The position numbers and the translations under genes are program-made. The notes below the pieces were generated by a model. It made no database searches. It saw only the letters and a list, made by a program, of their open reading frames with translations, and was not told where the DNA came from. A stretch of DNA of 62,872 nucleotides from Streptomyces sp. LHD-70 (GTDB lineage Bacteria; Actinomycetota; Actinomycetes; Streptomycetales; Streptomycetaceae), in NCBI RefSeq assembly GCF_031157275.1, contig NZ_JAVIFW010000034.1, positions 1 through 62,872 of the forward strand, read 5' to 3'. Shown in pieces: positions 33,213-41,389 of the stretch (position 1 is the first letter of the stretch; every line of letters begins with the position of its first letter).

Positions 33213-33797
33213 GTGCAGATCGACCACGACCTTCCACAGGTACCGGACGCCGCCTGGCTGGAGCAGCGCCTTGGCGCGGGCTGCCTCTGGCGCCCTCAAG
33301 AGGCCGATCTGCCGGCCGAGTTGACGGACAGGGAGTCCAGGGAATTCCTGCTCACCGTCGGCTTCCCCGCGGTCAGGCTGGCCGCCGTGGACATCGACAC
33401 GACGCATCTGCGGGGCCAGGACGCCCTGCACCCCTTCGACGCCGACGAGCTGTACGGCGAGCGCTACCCCGACGACGACTCCCCGCCGGAGAACTTCTGC
33501 TTCACCATGGCGCTCTGCTCCGACCAGCATCTGATGCTCGAAGCCGCGGGCGGCGGCATCACCCACTACGACCCCAACGGTTGGGACCACGCGGCAGGTT
33601 GGCAGGGCCCGGCCGCCGCCTCTCTGCCGTCCCTTGCAGTGCTCCTCGGCCTGCTGGCGGAGGCGGGCGAGGAACTGGACTCGACGGACGACGAGCGGCG
33701 CAGAGCCGCCGCCACGACGGTGCGGGAGCGCATGATCGCCCATGACGTGGACGTGGACTCGAAGTTCTGGGACGAGTTGTTCGAGGCGCTGGAGTAA
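33213..33797 (+). CDS. SUKH-4-like (SMI1/KNR4) protein
   Basis: A 194-residue acidic cytoplasmic protein. The start region (LPAELTDRESREFLLTVGFPAV) and the later block LMLEAAGGGITHYDPNGWDH are reminiscent of SUKH-4 family proteins, which in polymorphic toxin systems act as immunity proteins against nuclease or deaminase toxins. No toxin or secretion gene is beside it, so it would be an orphan. The assignment is by pattern, and the family is divergent. ATG 33213 has a GGGGG-type site upstream, not optimal. Confidence 0.55.
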   Translation: MQIDHDLPQVPDAAWLEQRLGAGCLWRPQEADLPAELTDRESREFLLTVGFPAVRLAAVDIDTTHLRGQDALHPFDADELYGERYPDDDSPPENFCFTMALCSDQHLMLEAAGGGITHYDPNGWDHAAGWQGPAAASLPSLAVLLGLLAEAGEELDSTDDERRRAAATTVRERMIAHDVDVDSKFWDELFEALE

Positions 33798-33803
33798 GGC
33801 GGC

Positions 33804-33881
33804 GGTCCAGCCCGGCCTCCGCGAGAAGGCCGGGCTGGACCGCGAGAAGGCCGGGCCCAGCTCCACGAGAAGGCCGGGCCC
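33804..33881. repeat. Terminator hairpin followed by two further copies of its right arm
   Basis: A perfect 15-bp stem (33804-33818 with 33827-33841, loop 8) sits just after the SUKH-like gene. The core GAGAAGGCCGGGC then recurs at about 33844 and 33867, giving three copies with spacing of about 20-23. The structure can terminate transcription from both convergent genes; the repeated arms could form alternative hairpins. Confidence 0.7.
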
Positions 33882-33902
33882 TGGAATCCCCGGTGACGAG
33901 GC

Positions 33903-34667
33903 CTACTGGCCCATCACGTACTTCACGGTCGGCCCCGTCGTCCAGCCGCCGTCGACCGCCAGCTCCGCACCCGTGACGTAGGACGCCGCGTCCGACAGGA
34001 GGTACACCACCGCGTCCGCGATCTCCGGGGCCTCGCCGACCCGGCCCATCGGAGTGTTCGGGTAGTTGCCCTCGCCCTGCTTGATGCCGACCTGCGCGGT
34101 CATCGGGGTGTAAGTCATGCCCGGGTGCACGGAGTTGACCCTGATCCCGGACGTGCCCAGCTCCACCGCGCCGATCTTGCTCAGGCCGCGCACGCCCCAC
34201 TTCGACGCCCCGTACGACGAGGTCAGCGCGAGCCCCATCAGACCGGCGGCGGAGGAGATGTTGACGATCGAGCCGCCGCCGTTCGCCTTCATGCCGGGGA
34301 TCACGGTCTTCATGCCGATGAAGACACCGGTGAGGTTGATGTCGAGAACCTGACGGAAGTGCTCCACCGTCTCGGTCTCCAGGGGCTGGCCGGTCGAGAT
34401 CCCGGCGTTGTTCACCAGCCCGTCGATCCGCCCGAACTCGGCCACGGCGAACTCGGCGGCCCGCTGCCACTCGTCCTCCGACGTCACGTCGAGGCGGATG
34501 AAACGGGCCCGCTCGCCGAGCTCCTTCACGAGCTCCTGGCCGTCGGTCTCCAGGAGGTCGGCGACGACCACGTGGGCGCCACCGGCGACGGCCTTGCGGG
34601 CCACCTCGGCGCCGATGCCGCGGGCGCCGCCGGTGATGACCACTGTCTTGTTGCTGAGATCGCTCAT
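33903..34667 (-). CDS. Short-chain dehydrogenase/reductase (SDR)
   Basis: A 254-residue classical SDR: cofactor motif TGGARGIG near residue 13, NNAGI near 90, catalytic Ser in NISSAAGL and Tyr-Lys in SYGASK near 155. Length and motifs are complete, so it is probably an active NAD(P)(H)-dependent alcohol/ketone oxidoreductase, often tetrameric. The ATG at 34667 overlaps the stop of the TetR gene (ATGA), which makes SDR the second gene of a regulator-enzyme operon. The substrate is unknown; such pairs often act on ketones or xenobiotics. Confidence 0.9.
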   Translation of the reverse strand: MSDLSNKTVVITGGARGIGAEVARKAVAGGAHVVVADLLETDGQELVKELGERARFIRLDVTSEDEWQRAAEFAVAEFGRIDGLVNNAGISTGQPLETETVEHFRQVLDINLTGVFIGMKTVIPGMKANGGGSIVNISSAAGLMGLALTSSYGASKWGVRGLSKIGAVELGTSGIRVNSVHPGMTYTPMTAQVGIKQGEGNYPNTPMGRVGEAPEIADAVVYLLSDAASYVTGAELAVDGGWTTGPTVKYVMGQ

Positions 34668-35320
34668 GAGGCGCTCCAAGGAAAATCACGGAGGGATTCG
34701 AAACTACGGGCCGCGAGGGCGCCGGGGCCCTGCCGGCCGTCGGCCGGTGCGTCGGTGGCGGCCCAGCACTCGACGGACACCCGGATCGCCGTACTGGCGA
34801 CGGCAGCCGCGAGACGCAGACCCCGGGAGGCCTGCGCCTCCTCGGCATCGCGCACGCCGTTGCGTTCGGCGAGCACGGCGAGGAGGGCCGTCTCGGCGGC
34901 GAAGCACGCGTCGTTCCAGACGGAGCGGAGCGCCGGAGCCTCCTCAGCCATCCGCAGCAGGGCGCGCACCCACTCCAGGGACTCCGCGTTCGCCACACCG
35001 CCTTCGGCGTCACCCGCGGCGGCCGGGTCGAGCGCGTCGTCCGCGGCCTTGATCAGCGCGTCCGCCACGGACAGGCCGTCCGGCGCGGCGCGTACGCAGT
35101 CGACCCAGCGCTGGGTGCCCTCGGTGAAGAGAGGGGCGACGGACTCCTCCTTCGTCGCGAAGTAGCGGAAGAACGTACGCGGCGAGACACCCGCGGCGCG
35201 GGCGATGTCCTCGGCGCGGGTGGCACGCAGTCCGTGCTCCACGAAGAGTGCGGCAGCGGTGTGGGCGATGTCCCTACGAGTGGCGGCCTTGCGCCGCTCG
35301 TTCAGTGAGCTCCCGGGCAT
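34664..35320 (-). CDS. TetR-family transcriptional regulator
   Basis: A 218-residue regulator with the TetR helix-turn-helix near residues 15-60 (DIAHTAAALFVEHGLRATRA, then EDIARAAGVSPRTFFRYF). The C-terminal ligand domain is variable, as usual. Immediately upstream is a perfect 17-bp palindrome, its likely operator, and downstream it is coupled to the SDR gene, which it presumably represses along with itself. Confidence 0.9.
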   Translation of the reverse strand: MPGSSLNERRKAATRRDIAHTAAALFVEHGLRATRAEDIARAAGVSPRTFFRYFATKEESVAPLFTEGTQRWVDCVRAAPDGLSVADALIKAADDALDPAAAGDAEGGVANAESLEWVRALLRMAEEAPALRSVWNDACFAAETALLAVLAERNGVRDAEEAQASRGLRLAAAVASTAIRVSVECWAATDAPADGRQGPGALAARSFESLRDFPWSAS

Positions 35321-35339
35321 GACTGCATGCTATGCCTGT

Positions 35340-35356
35340 GTGGCAGAATCTGCCAC
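35340..35356. promoter_or_regulatory. 17-bp perfect palindrome, probable TetR operator
   Basis: GTGGCAGA-A-TCTGCCAC has 8-bp arms around one central base, 20 bases before the TetR start. Length and symmetry are typical of TetR-family sites. It also lies on the promoter side of the divergent solute-binding gene. Confidence 0.65.
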
Positions 35357-35397
35357 CGGCGCGATCCGGGGCAGTCACCCGCGTACAGGCGCTCACC

Positions 35398-35445
35398 CGC
35401 TGCGGCGTACCGGCGCTCCGGCGCTGCGGCCTACCAGCGCTCCGG
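35398..35445. repeat. Two tandem 24-bp repeats
   Basis: Units 35398-35421 and 35422-35445 match at 22 of 24 positions (CGCTGCGGC-TACC-GCGCTCCGG). They lie between the TetR operator and the start of the solute-binding gene, in the only space for its promoter. Confidence 0.75.
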
Positions 35446-35480
35446 CGAGCGACTCCGCGGACGATCCAGGCGAACGAACG

Positions 35481-36758
35481 ATGGGACGGCAAGACCAAGT
35501 GCGGCGACGGCGATTCCTCCAGCAGACGGCCTTCCTCGCCTCGGGAGCGGCACTCGGCCTCTCCGGCTGCGGCGCGGACGAGACCGACACGCCCCTGCGC
35601 GTGCTGGTGGCCAGCTACGACGAGAGCGTCGGCGCCTCCATCGGCGACCAGTGGGACGACCTGGTCAAGGCCTTCGAGAAGAAGCACCCGAGCATCCAAG
35701 TCACCGTCGAGCGCGTGCCGTTCGGGAGCCTTGACGCCACACTCGCCCGCCGCGTCGAACAGGGCAAGGCGCCCGACATCGCCCAGTCCAACCTGTTCGC
35801 GAGCTTCGCCGAGAAGCAGCTCCTGTACGCCGCGTCGGACCTCTTCGACATCGCCACCGAGTCCGACTTCACCCTGTCCCTCGCACAGGCGGGCCGGTTC
35901 CGACGCGTCCAGTACGGCATCCCGCTGATGGCCAGCACGCCACGCCTCTTCTACAACAAGGCACTCTTCGACCAGGCGGGCATCGACGCACCGCCCCGCA
36001 CGTGGAACGAGCTGCGCGACACGGCCCAGGCGCTGCGGACGAGCGGCGTACCGACCCCGTACGGGCTGCAGTTCGGCCCCGAGGCCGCCGAGGACGAGCT
36101 GTACGCGTGGCTCCTCGCCGGGGAGGGCGACTACGCCACCTCCAGCGGGTACGACTTCTACTCCGACACGAACGTCGACACCCTCACCTGGCTCCGCGAC
36201 AACCTCGTCACCCGCGGCCTCGCAGGCCAGAACCCCGCCAAGCTCAACCGCACCGACGCCTACGAGCAGTTCCTCGGCGGCCGCATCGGCATGATGCTCG
36301 CCCACCCGGTGCTGATGGACGCCGCCGACTCCGTGAAACTCCCGTACGCCCACGCCGCGTTCCCCGCCCGGCGCGGCGGCGCGGCCATACCCGTCGGCAT
36401 CAACGACTGGCTCCTCGCCTTCCGCCAGAACGGCCGCCGCGCCGCCTGCGCCGCGTTCCTCGGCTTCGTCTACGGCAGGGAGTCCGCGGCGAGCTACGGC
36501 GGCGGCCGGGCGGCGGCCCTCCCGGTCACCGAATCCGGCGCGGACGTGGTGGCCGCCAAGGGCAACCGGCTCGGCAAGTTCATCGACCAGCTCCCCCGGG
36601 CCCGCTTCCAGCCGACCGCGATGCACTCCTGGCCCGAGGTCCGCCAGGAGATCCGCACCGAGATCGGCCGCGCCGTCCGCCGGGACGGCGACCCGGACAC
36701 GATCCTCCGCTCCCTCCAGGCAGGCGCGACCAGAAGCGAGGCCACGGCCGGTTCGTGA
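35481..36758 (+). CDS. Extracellular solute-binding lipoprotein (sugar ABC transporter type), orphan
   Basis: A 425-residue substrate-binding protein of the carbohydrate uptake (CUT1) kind. The N-terminus has four arginines, RRRRFLQQTAFLASG, and a lipobox LSGC near residue 31, so export (Tat-like) and lipid anchoring are likely. The mature part carries SBP1-family features (DQWDDLVKAFEKKHPSIQVTV; GIPLMASTPRLFYNKALFDQ; PPRTWNELRDTAQAL). No permease or ATPase gene is next to it, so it must work with a distant transporter or as a stray paralogue. ATG 35481 has no strong ribosome site; it is chosen because the leader starts there. Confidence 0.87.
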   Translation: MGRQDQVRRRRFLQQTAFLASGAALGLSGCGADETDTPLRVLVASYDESVGASIGDQWDDLVKAFEKKHPSIQVTVERVPFGSLDATLARRVEQGKAPDIAQSNLFASFAEKQLLYAASDLFDIATESDFTLSLAQAGRFRRVQYGIPLMASTPRLFYNKALFDQAGIDAPPRTWNELRDTAQALRTSGVPTPYGLQFGPEAAEDELYAWLLAGEGDYATSSGYDFYSDTNVDTLTWLRDNLVTRGLAGQNPAKLNRTDAYEQFLGGRIGMMLAHPVLMDAADSVKLPYAHAAFPARRGGAAIPVGINDWLLAFRQNGRRAACAAFLGFVYGRESAASYGGGRAAALPVTESGADVVAAKGNRLGKFIDQLPRARFQPTAMHSWPEVRQEIRTEIGRAVRRDGDPDTILRSLQAGATRSEATAGS

Positions 36759-36853
36759 GGCGCCGGGCCCCAACCCCGTCGTCCCGGACAGCCCGGCGGA
36801 GCGGACGAGCTGTGGCGGTCGGTCCGGCGGGACGCTCCGCTACCGCAGGGGAG

Positions 36854-36923
36854 ATGAGCTCGGGCCGAGGAGGTCGGGCCGAGGAGGTCGGGCCGATGGG
36901 TTCGGGCCGATGAGTTCGGGGCG
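36854..36923. repeat. Five tandem 14-bp units
   Basis: Units at 36854, 36868, 36882, 36896 and 36910 (two exact copies AGGAGGTCGGGCCG, three variants) fill part of the 241-base gap between the solute-binding gene and the reductase. They contain no frame of interest. Confidence 0.8.
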
Positions 36924-36999
36924 CGGACCGGGTCTACAGGTGTGAGGGCCGCAGAGAGCCACGCCTGCCCGCCGCGCCACCCCCCCCGAGGAGCTCGCC

Positions 37000-37575
37000 A
37001 TGACCGCCACCTACACCTTCGACGTCTTCTCCAGCCTCGACGGCTACGGGGCCGCAGGCGGCGACTGGACCGGCTACTGGGGCAAACAGGGCCCCGAACT
37101 CCTCGACCACCGCCTCGCCCTCTACGACCAGGAGCAGCGCATGGTCTTCGGGGCGCACACGTACCGCCTGTTCACGCGGATGCTGGCCGACAGCACCGAG
37201 GACTCCGACGTACGCGACCCGTGGGTCACGCGCATGCGGAACCTCCCGGCGACGGTCGTGTCGACCACCCTGGAAGGGACCCTCGACTGGCCGGACGCGA
37301 CCGTCGAGAGCGGTGACGCCGTCGATGTCGTCGCCCGCCTGAAGAAGGAGTCCGACGTCCCGCTGCGCTCGCACGGCAGCCTGTCGATGAACCGCGCGCT
37401 CCTCGCCGCGGGCCTGGTCGACCGCCTCCAGGTGACGCTCTTCCCGGTCGTCACGGGCGCGTCCGGGCTCGACCCGGTCTTCCGTGGCGCGTCCGACTTC
37501 GACCTGGAACTGGTCGAGCGGCGCACCCTCGACGGCCACATCCAGGAGCTGGTCTACCGGCCCACGCTCCACTGA
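37000..37575 (+). CDS. Dihydrofolate reductase-like (RibD C-terminal domain) protein
   Basis: A 191-residue single-domain reductase of the RibD-C/DHFR-like family: TYTFDVFSSLDGYGA at the start, RMVFGAHTYRLF, a SHGSLSMNRALLAAGLVDRL block with the cofactor-binding glycine, and LFPVVTGASGLDPVF. Such proteins bind NADPH, but physiological substrates are mostly unknown; they are not the housekeeping folate enzyme. The ATG at 37000 follows a GAGGAG site. It ends 13 bases before the tail of a dnaE relic on the other strand. Confidence 0.88.
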   Translation: MTATYTFDVFSSLDGYGAAGGDWTGYWGKQGPELLDHRLALYDQEQRMVFGAHTYRLFTRMLADSTEDSDVRDPWVTRMRNLPATVVSTTLEGTLDWPDATVESGDAVDVVARLKKESDVPLRSHGSLSMNRALLAAGLVDRLQVTLFPVVTGASGLDPVFRGASDFDLELVERRTLDGHIQELVYRPTLH

Positions 37576-37588
37576 CCCGGGCGGCTCC

Positions 37589-38105
37589 TCACACCAGTCC
37601 GGTCCAGGCGTCGGCCCCGAACGCTCCCTTGACGTCGGAGGCGAGCGTCGCGGGGTCGACGGTGGCCTCCAGGGCGTAGACGGTGGTCGTCCGTGCGCCG
37701 CGCACGCTGAGGTGGACGGGGCTGTCGCCGGGGTGGGCGGCGAGGATCCGCTTGAGCTCGGCGACCGACTGCCCGGTGATCCGGGTGCGCGGGGAGAGCG
37801 AGGCGCACGGGAGACCGACCGCCGTGCTCGGCCGACGACACGTCCAGTGCCGTGAGTTCCCTGCCGAAGACGTTCAGGGTTCCGTCGCGGTCCTCGACCC
37901 CGTCGTCGCCGACGGCCGTGAACTCGGCGACGGACTCGTTCACATCGGGCTGAAGGATGCGCATGCCGTTCTTGCGGGCATCGGCGAGATAGACGGCGGC
38001 CTTGTCCTTGTCGTCGCCGACCGAGGTGAGCAGAGCGGCTGTGTACTCGGCCGGGTAGTTGGCCTTGAGGTAGGCGGTCCAGTACGAGACGAGCCCGTAG
38101 CCCGC
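37589..38105 (-). pseudogene. dnaE: dnaE (DNA polymerase III alpha) C-terminal remnant
   Basis: On the minus strand the block GYGLVSYWTAYLKANYPAEY, then TAALLTSVGDDKDKAAVYLA and PDVNESVAEFTAVGDD, is unmistakable from the actinobacterial replicative polymerase alpha subunit. After that the frame breaks: a large piece is deleted, and the far C-terminus (ELKRILAAHPGDSPVHL, ending ADAWTGLV and a TGA at 37591-37589) is in another frame. About 170 codons remain of roughly 1180. It cannot make a polymerase; the housekeeping copy must lie elsewhere. Confidence 0.8.
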
Positions 38106-38326
38106 GCACCTTCGTCCCGCAGGCTGACGCCGACCTCGCGCAGGTCCTTGCGGCTGGACCGTGGCGCGAAGCCGTCACGCTCGGACAGGTGCACGAAGTG
38201 GGCGGATTCTGCGGGGAGTTGGGGCAGGGGGAAGCCCGACGGCACGGCGTTCCTCCGGGCGGCGGCCTCCCCGCCACGGGACTCCTTCGTCCACGACGTC
38301 CTGACCCACTGCACCGTGATCTCCAC
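38106..38326 (-). pseudogene. 5' piece of an unknown gene joined to the dnaE relic
   Basis: A GTG at 38326 opens a frame of about 74 codons (VEITVQWVRTSWTKESRGG and on to HFVHLSERDGFAPR) that looks coding but then runs out of frame into the dnaE relic. I do not recognise the family. It is probably the truncated start of a separate gene cut by the same rearrangement. Confidence 0.45.
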
Positions 38327-38430
38327 TGATCCGCCCCTTCGTTCACATCCGAGACTACGGCGCGCAGTCCTCCGAGGTTTCCCATGGTGGTGCCCCGCCT
38401 GGATCCGGTCTGCTCGAACCGCTCCAACCG

Positions 38431-38460
38431 TTGACGTTTTGATCACCAGCTCTCTACCGT
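38431..38460 (+). promoter_or_regulatory. Candidate housekeeping promoter of the glucarate dehydratase gene
   Basis: TTGACG at 38431-38436 and TACCGT at 38455-38460 (TAnnnT) are separated by 18 bases, about 55 bases before the start codon. An AT-rich stretch with CATACATAACC follows and could hold an operator. Confidence 0.45.
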
Positions 38461-38514
38461 TCGGATCGCGCCTGAGCGCATACATAACCAGCGTTCACAT
38501 ATGGAGACGTACAC

Positions 38515-39843
38515 ATGCCCGCCGCGCCCGAGAGTGCCACCGCTGACGTCCGCATCGCCGACGTACGCCTCACCCCCGTCCTCATCGCCGATCCGCCGCT
38601 CCTGAACGTGCAGGGCGTGCATCAGCCGTACGTGCCACGCCTGATCGTCGAGGTGGTCACCGAGGGCGGTGTCGTCGGCGTCGGCGAGACCCTGGGGGAC
38701 ACCAACTACCTGGACATCGCACGACAGTTGGCCCCCCTGGTGAAGGGCCGCCGCACCACTGAGACGAACCTGCTTCCCGCGCTCGCCGCCGGTGGTGCCG
38801 AGGTCGACCTGGGCGCGCTCAGCTCGCCCACCGACATCGCCGGAATGCGCGGCACCCAGACCGCCGACAAGCTGCGCCTGAGCGTGATCTCCGCGTTCGA
38901 GGTGGCCATGCTCGACGCCCTCGGGAAGGTCACCGGCCTGCCCGTGCACGCCCTGCTCGGCGGCAAGGTGCGGGACACCGTCGAGTACAGCGGCTACCTC
39001 TTCTACCGCTGGGCCGAACACCCCCAGGGCGCCGGCGCGCCCGAAGACGCCCCGCGCGACGACTGGGGCGCGGCCCTCGACCCCGCCGGAATCGTCGAGC
39101 AGGCCCGCCGTATGCGCCGCGACCACGGCTTCACGTCCTTCAAGCTCAAGGGCGGTGTCTTCCCGCCCGACCAGGAGGCCGCCGCGATCCGCGCCCTCGC
39201 CGAGGCCTTCCCCGACAGCCCGCTGCGGCTCGACCCCAACGGCGGCTGGAGCGTCGGGACCAGCCTCAAGGTCGCGGCCCAACTCGCCGACGTACTGGAG
39301 TACTTGGAGGACCCCACCGCCGGTACACCCGGCATGGCGGAGGTCGCCGCGGGCACCGGCATGCCGCTCGCCACCAACATGTGCGTGACCCGGCTCGGCG
39401 AGATCCCCGAGGCCTTCACCCGGGGCGCCGTGCAGGTCGTGCTCTCCGACCACCACTACTGGGGCGGCCTGCGCGCCACCAAGGAACTCGCCGCCATCTG
39501 CGCCACGTTCGGCGTCGGCGTCTCCATGCACTCCAACACCCACCTCGGCATCAGCCTCGCCGCCATGACCCACGTGGCCGCGACCGTCCCGAGCCTCGAC
39601 TACGCCTGCGACACCCACCGCCCCTGGCAGACCGACGACGTCATCACCGAGCCGCACGTCTTCCGCGACGGCCGCGTCGAGGTGTCCGACGCCCCCGGCC
39701 TCGGTGTCGAACTCGACCGGACCGCCCTCGCCGCCCTGCACGAGCGCTGGCAGCGCATGCCCGGTATGCGGGACCGCGACGACGAGGCCGGCATGCGCCT
39801 CGCCGACCCCACCTGGACGCCGCACAACTCCCCGCGCTGGTAA
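38515..39843 (+). CDS. Glucarate dehydratase (enolase superfamily)
   Basis: A 442-residue cytoplasmic enzyme converting D-glucarate (and L-idarate) to 5-keto-4-deoxyglucarate. Key residues are visible: the KxK motif in SFKLKGGVF, metal ligands in RLDPNGGWS, EDPTAG and NMCVT, aspartate in VLSDHHYWGG, and the His of the His-Asp dyad in MHSNTHLGISLAAMTHVAA, which is diagnostic for the glucarate dehydratase subgroup. Length matches (about 440-450). The next gene is an ACS-family transporter on the same strand. The next pathway enzyme, a dihydrodipicolinate synthase-like dehydratase, is not in the window. Confidence 0.9.
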   Translation: MPAAPESATADVRIADVRLTPVLIADPPLLNVQGVHQPYVPRLIVEVVTEGGVVGVGETLGDTNYLDIARQLAPLVKGRRTTETNLLPALAAGGAEVDLGALSSPTDIAGMRGTQTADKLRLSVISAFEVAMLDALGKVTGLPVHALLGGKVRDTVEYSGYLFYRWAEHPQGAGAPEDAPRDDWGAALDPAGIVEQARRMRRDHGFTSFKLKGGVFPPDQEAAAIRALAEAFPDSPLRLDPNGGWSVGTSLKVAAQLADVLEYLEDPTAGTPGMAEVAAGTGMPLATNMCVTRLGEIPEAFTRGAVQVVLSDHHYWGGLRATKELAAICATFGVGVSMHSNTHLGISLAAMTHVAATVPSLDYACDTHRPWQTDDVITEPHVFRDGRVEVSDAPGLGVELDRTALAALHERWQRMPGMRDRDDEAGMRLADPTWTPHNSPRW

Positions 39844-39850
39844 GCGACTT

Positions 39851-39923
39851 ACTCCTCTCGCGTACCTCTCTTCCGCGCACTCCTCTCTCGCGTACTCCTC
39901 TTCCGCGTACTCCTCTTCCGCAA
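39851..39923. repeat. About five tandem 15-bp pyrimidine-rich units
   Basis: The 91-base gap between the dehydratase and transporter is mostly repeats of ACTCCTCTTCCGCGT and variants (13, 15, 15, 15, 15 bases). It ends 11 bases before the transporter start and is transcribed if the two genes form an operon. Confidence 0.8.
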
Positions 39924-39934
39924 CGGAGCCGCAC

Positions 39935-41293
39935 ATGACCACCACCACAAGCCCGGAGGCGGCCCCACCGCCCGCACTCGGCTCGGCCGTCCGCAAGATC
40001 TTCCGCCGGATCGTCCCGCTGTTCACGATCATGCTGATCGCCAACCAGATCGACCGCGGCAACATCGCCTTCGCCGAACGGCAGTTGGAAGCCGACCTGG
40101 GCATCGGCGTAGCCGCGTACGGACTCGGCGCCGGTCTCTTCTTCGTCGCCTACGCGATCTTCGAAGTGCCCAGCAACATGATGCTGGAGAAGTTCGGGCC
40201 GAAGATCTGGCTCACCCGGATCATGATCACCTGGGGTCTGGTGTCGGCCGGGATGGCCTTCGTCCAGGGCACCACGTCGTTCTACGTGCTGCGCTTCCTG
40301 CTCGGCATCGCCGAGGCGGGCTTCTTCCCCGCGATCATCTACTACTTCAGCCGGTGGCTGCCCTCCGGCCACCGCGCCCGCGCCTCGGCCATCTTCATCT
40401 CCGGATCCTCCATCGCGACCATCATCGCGGGCCCGCTGTCCGGTGCGCTGCTTCAGCTGGACGGCTTCCTCGGCATGACCGGCTGGCAGTCCATGTTCCT
40501 GATCGAGGGCCTGCTCTCGGTGGTCATCGGCTTCATCGCCTGGCGCCTCATGGACCACAGCATCGACGACGCCACCTGGCTCACCGCGGACGAGAAGCGG
40601 GCGCTGGCCACGACCATCGACGCCGAACAGGCGGAGCGCGAGCAGCGCCGCGAGACGGGCGGGGCGGTCTCCCGCTGGAAGCTGCTGCTCGACCCGAAGA
40701 TCCTCGTGTTCTGCTGGATCTTCTTCGCCATCGCGCTCTCCATCTACGCCGCCACGTTCTGGCTGCCGAAGATCGTCGGCAGGATCGGCGGCCTGAACGA
40801 CTTCGAGATCGGCCTCCTCTCCGCCGTTCCCTGGGTGTTCGCGATCGGCGCGATGTACGTCAGCGGCCGGCTCTCCGACCGTAGCGGCAGGCGCAAGCCC
40901 TGGCTGGTCGCCTCCCTGCTGACGGCCGCCCTGGGCACGGGCCTCGCCACCTTCGGCAGCCCGTGGTTCGCCCTCGCGGCGCTCTGCGTCGGCGCGATGG
41001 GCTTCAAGAGCGCCTCGCCGCTGTTCTGGTCCATTCCGCAGCACTACCTCGACGCCCGCATCTCCGCCCCCGCCATCGCCCTCATCAACTCCCTGGGAAA
41101 CCTGGGCGGTTTCGTCGCCCCGACCGTCTTCGGCCTCCTGGAGGCCACCACCGGCTCCACGGAGATGGGCCTGTGGGGCCTGACCGCCTGCTCGGTCCTG
41201 GCCGCGGTGAGCGTGCTGCTCCTACGGGACGGGGGCGAGCCACGAAAGCACCCCGCACCCACCGGCGCGACCCCGGCTCCGGCGACGTCGTAG
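39935..41293 (+). CDS. MFS transporter, ACS family, probable glucarate/galactarate uptake
   Basis: A 452-residue membrane protein with twelve predicted helices. Helix 1 contains ANQIDRGNIAFAERQLEADL, typical of ACS members such as GudP, phthalate and tartrate transporters; NMMLEKFGPKIW is the motif A loop. The C-terminal tail is Ala/Pro-rich. ATG 39935 is chosen over upstream in-frame starts, which lie in the repeat tract. Being directly behind glucarate dehydratase, it most likely imports aldarates with protons. Confidence 0.88.
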   Translation: MTTTTSPEAAPPPALGSAVRKIFRRIVPLFTIMLIANQIDRGNIAFAERQLEADLGIGVAAYGLGAGLFFVAYAIFEVPSNMMLEKFGPKIWLTRIMITWGLVSAGMAFVQGTTSFYVLRFLLGIAEAGFFPAIIYYFSRWLPSGHRARASAIFISGSSIATIIAGPLSGALLQLDGFLGMTGWQSMFLIEGLLSVVIGFIAWRLMDHSIDDATWLTADEKRALATTIDAEQAEREQRRETGGAVSRWKLLLDPKILVFCWIFFAIALSIYAATFWLPKIVGRIGGLNDFEIGLLSAVPWVFAIGAMYVSGRLSDRSGRRKPWLVASLLTAALGTGLATFGSPWFALAALCVGAMGFKSASPLFWSIPQHYLDARISAPAIALINSLGNLGGFVAPTVFGLLEATTGSTEMGLWGLTACSVLAAVSVLLLRDGGEPRKHPAPTGATPAPATS

Positions 41294-41302
41294 CAGCAAC
41301 AC

Positions 41303-41351
41303 ATCGACCGGCCGAGAGGCCCACCCTCACGGGCCCACTCGGCCGGTCGAT
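41303..41351. terminator. Bidirectional hairpin terminator
   Basis: A perfect 14-bp outer stem (41303-41316 with 41338-41351) plus an inner GC stem lies between the convergent transporter and HIT genes. Confidence 0.75.
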
Positions 41352-41389
41352 CCCCGCCGCCGCTCCCCCCTCCGCGCCACCAGGGCACG

